64,000 nucleotides of DNA. It comes from JARBUG01 sp035628915. Lineage in GTDB: Bacteria; Bacillota; Sulfobacillia; Symbiobacteriales; Symbiobacteriaceae. The position numbers were made by a program, and so were the translations under genes. The stretch is from positions 1 to 64,000 of the forward strand of contig DASPIW010000021.1 in NCBI GenBank assembly GCA_035628915.1, read 5' to 3'. The stretch's first letter is position 1. The number at the start of each line of letters is the position of its first letter. The notes beneath the pieces are model-generated. The model searched no databases. It was not told where the DNA came from and worked only from the letters and a program-made list of their open reading frames with translations. Of the stretch, positions 62,245 to 64,000 are shown in pieces.

Positions 62245-62317
62245 CGCCCTGGCCGCCGAAGCAATCGATTTCCGCCCCGTGATCAGGGTCGACGGTGCGA
62301 TGCACTTTGGTCGTTGA
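62183..62317 (+). CDS. Small exported peptide precursor (Phr-like)
   Basis: The 44-residue product has a basic start (VKRA), a hydrophobic core (VWLLLFACLLSVVA), a signal-peptidase-like site (HSALA-AEA), and about 20 residues beyond. The GTG start has an excellent AAAGGAGGG seven bases upstream and overlaps the end of the TPR gene by 62 bp in another frame. That layout matches phr genes, which encode short precursors exported, trimmed and re-imported to inhibit the Rap partner. The C-terminal part ends in AMHFGR. Whether any short peptide is active is unknown. Confidence 0.75.
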   Translation: MKRAVWLLLFACLLSVVAAHSALAAEAIDFRPVIRVDGAMHFGR

Positions 62318-62354
62318 TTCGCTGGGAAATAAATGAACAGAACCTATAGGAAAA

Positions 62355-62383
62355 AGGGCGGTCGACACTGGGTCGGCCGCCCT
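62355..62383. terminator. Hairpin after the small peptide gene
   Basis: AGGGCGG (62355-62361) pairs with CCGCCCT (62377-62383), with inner CGAC/GTCG pairing. T run exists only on the minus-strand side, so it is a weak plus-strand terminator. Confidence 0.5.
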
Positions 62384-62535
62384 AATCGCGTCTGCAGACC
62401 TCAGGCAGATATAATAATGCGCCTCACGAACTATAAGAAGATTGAATTGTCATTATGCAGGAATTCGCCCAAGTATCGAAAAACATTGGCGACGATCGCT
62501 CAAATCGTCAGATGTCAGACAAGGGGGCGGCTGCC

Positions 62536-63276
62536 ATGCTGGGAGAGCGTGACCGTACGCCGCTTTACCGCCTGGTCGCGGATGAGATCCGGCAGGGCAT
62601 CAAGGCCGGCACCTGGCAGCAGGGGCAGAAGCTGCCTTCCGAGCCGCAGTTGGCCCGTGAATATGCCGTCAGCCGTGCGACTGTTCGGGAGGCGCTCCGC
62701 TGCCTGGAGCAGGAAGGCGTCGTTCAGGCCCGCCACGGCAACGGTACCTTTGTGGCGCAGCCCGCGCAGATGCTGCAGGTGGGCATCGACTCGCTCTACA
62801 GCCTTACGGATGCGATCCGCCTGCAGGGCCGGTCGCCCGGCACCAGTGAGGCCGTCTTCCGCACAGTTGTCCTTTCCGGCGAGTTTGCCTTGCGCTTCCA
62901 CCTCCCGCCTGACGCCGCGGAGACGGCTCACGTCATCGCACGGACACGGCTGGCGGACGGACAGCCCGTGGCTTTTTCGCAGGATACGGTGCCCAGCCGC
63001 TATTTGCCAGGGGAGTGGCAGGAACGGGTCCGTTACGACTCGCTCTTCAACCTGCTGCTGGAGTCGGGCCGCCGGCTCTCGTTTGCGACGACCCAGCTTT
63101 CCGCCGTCGAGGCGCCCGACGCCGTGGCCGAGCGCCTGGACGTCAAGCCGGGCCGCCCGCTGCTGATGATGCGGGAAATCGTCTGCGACAGCTCTGGCCA
63201 GCCGATTGTCTGTTCCGAAGACTTCTACCGCACCGACCGCATCGAGGTCAGCGTTGTGCGCCGCCGGACCGGATAA
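62536..63276 (+). CDS. GntR-family regulator with UTRA domain
   Basis: The 246-residue protein has the GntR winged helix (about 9-73, KLPSEPQLAREYAVSRATVREALRCLEQEG) and a UTRA effector domain (about 90-240) as in HutC/FarR-type regulators of sugar or amino acid genes. It probably regulates the PTS genes that start 84 bp downstream. ATG 62536 follows AAGGGGG. A TATAAT at 62410-62415 may be its -10 box. Confidence 0.92.
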   Translation: MLGERDRTPLYRLVADEIRQGIKAGTWQQGQKLPSEPQLAREYAVSRATVREALRCLEQEGVVQARHGNGTFVAQPAQMLQVGIDSLYSLTDAIRLQGRSPGTSEAVFRTVVLSGEFALRFHLPPDAAETAHVIARTRLADGQPVAFSQDTVPSRYLPGEWQERVRYDSLFNLLLESGRRLSFATTQLSAVEAPDAVAERLDVKPGRPLLMMREIVCDSSGQPIVCSEDFYRTDRIEVSVVRRRTG

Positions 63277-63360
63277 GGAGGTGGTTCACCCGAGCAGAGC
63301 GGTTGCTGAGAGCGCGCCGGAAAGCGAACGGACTCAAGGAAAGTGAGGGGAAAGATCGAG

Positions 63361-64000
63361 ATGGAAGGGTACGGAATCGGAACTGCACTGGTTCTGGCAA
63401 TCTGGGCTTATGTATCGATTGTACTTGTACTGGGCCCCGGACTCTGGCTGGGCGAGGCGCTGGTCGCAGGCGCCGTTACCGGCCTGGTGGTCGGGGACGT
63501 GACCGTGGGTCTCCAGATCGGCGCTACCCTGACCCTGATGTCCCTCGGCATGTGGACCTATGGCGGTGCCACCATGCCTGACTTCATGACCGGCGCCATC
63601 CTCGGCACGGCGGTAGCTGCTCTGAAGGGCGGCGACGGCGCCCTCGAGGCGGGCCTTGCGATCGCCATTCCGGCCTCCATCCTCATGACCCAGTTGGACG
63701 TGCTGGGTCGCGCCGTCACCACCGTCTTCATCCATGGCGCCGACCGTGCCCTCGAAAAGGGGAGCATCAAGGGCATCACCAACATGCATCTCTGGGGCCA
63801 GCTTCCGTGGGGCCTCACCCGCGCCATTCCGGTCTTCCTGGCGGTCTGGCTGGGCGCCGGACCCGTCCAGGCGTTGATCGACTCAATGCCGCAGTGGTTC
63901 ATGACCGGCATGACTGTCACCGGCCGGCTGCTCCCCGCCCTGGGCTTTGCCCTGCTCCTGAACCAACTGCCCATTAAGAAGTACTGGCCCTTCCTGCTGA
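63361..64000 (+). CDS. PTS EIIC component, mannose/sorbose type (cut by window edge)
   Basis: The visible 213 residues form several membrane helices with the mannose-family EIIC pattern (GALVAGAVTGLVVGDVTVGLQIGATLTLMSLG; WTYGGATMPDFMTGAILGTAV). It would import a hexose, amino sugar or related sugar with phosphorylation by EIIAB. EIID and EIIAB are expected beyond the right edge. The ATG follows GAGGGG. The GntR gene upstream likely controls it. Confidence 0.9.
   Translation, partial: MEGYGIGTALVLAIWAYVSIVLVLGPGLWLGEALVAGAVTGLVVGDVTVGLQIGATLTLMSLGMWTYGGATMPDFMTGAILGTAVAALKGGDGALEAGLAIAIPASILMTQLDVLGRAVTTVFIHGADRALEKGSIKGITNMHLWGQLPWGLTRAIPVFLAVWLGAGPVQALIDSMPQWFMTGMTVTGRLLPALGFALLLNQLPIKKYWPFLL

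Overview
The window is GC-rich chromosomal DNA from an endospore-forming Gram-positive bacterium. Sporulation or spore-related genes include spmA and spmB, spoVS, ytrH and ytrI, and a LysM/GH18 spore-lysin-like protein. The ribonuclease Y, YmdB and SpoVS cluster, the c-di-AMP receptor DarA, many GTG and TTG starts behind strong GGAGG sites, and the high GC content suggest a high-GC Firmicute such as Symbiobacterium. That placement is inference from gene content. No rRNA, tRNA, CRISPR array, insertion sequence or prophage was seen.

Layout. 0-7 kb: a MarR-ArsN2-ArsN1 fusion with its own promoter and operators, then a minus-strand operon (glutamine-synthetase-like ligase, SDR, aldehyde:ferredoxin oxidoreductase) divergent from an MFS exporter. 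7-14 kb: secreted proteins (LysM/GH18 enzyme, lipase, membrane deacetylase) around about 0.8 kb with no gene but many hairpins. 14-26 kb: MFS plus darA, spmAB, RidA-like protein, pseudouridine synthase, sugar-type binding protein plus MsmX-like ATPase, a prs variant and a DedA protein. 26-35 kb: rny behind a terminator-rich leader, then ymdB, spoVS, dipeptidase, pepA and a PHP phosphatase. 35-41 kb: MoxR/DUF58/DUF4129 operon and an ABC-F ATPase. 41-48 kb: LysR, MarR with its drug exporter, DUF3105 protein and a MalT-like LuxR regulator. 48-55 kb: acyltransferase plus N-acylamino acid racemase, plsC, a P1 peptidase, panB-panE and ytrHI. 55-64 kb: a serine-protease-like protein split by propeller repeats, VOC protein, M42 peptidase with a coupled HAD phosphatase, a TPR regulator overlapping a tiny exported peptide gene, and a GntR regulator before a PTS IIC gene cut by the window edge.

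Most notable are the TPR regulator plus overlapping small secreted peptide (61303-62317), which has the layout of a Rap-Phr cassette; the protease-like protein whose His/Asp and Ser halves are separated by five FG-GAP-like repeats (55063-57870); the MarR-ArsN2-ArsN1 triple fusion (346-1746); and two noncoding stretches with terminators and hairpins (11790-12652 and 26259-26675). Long palindromic repeats lie at 34849-34921 and 51095-51246, with a degenerate relative near 15547-15661.
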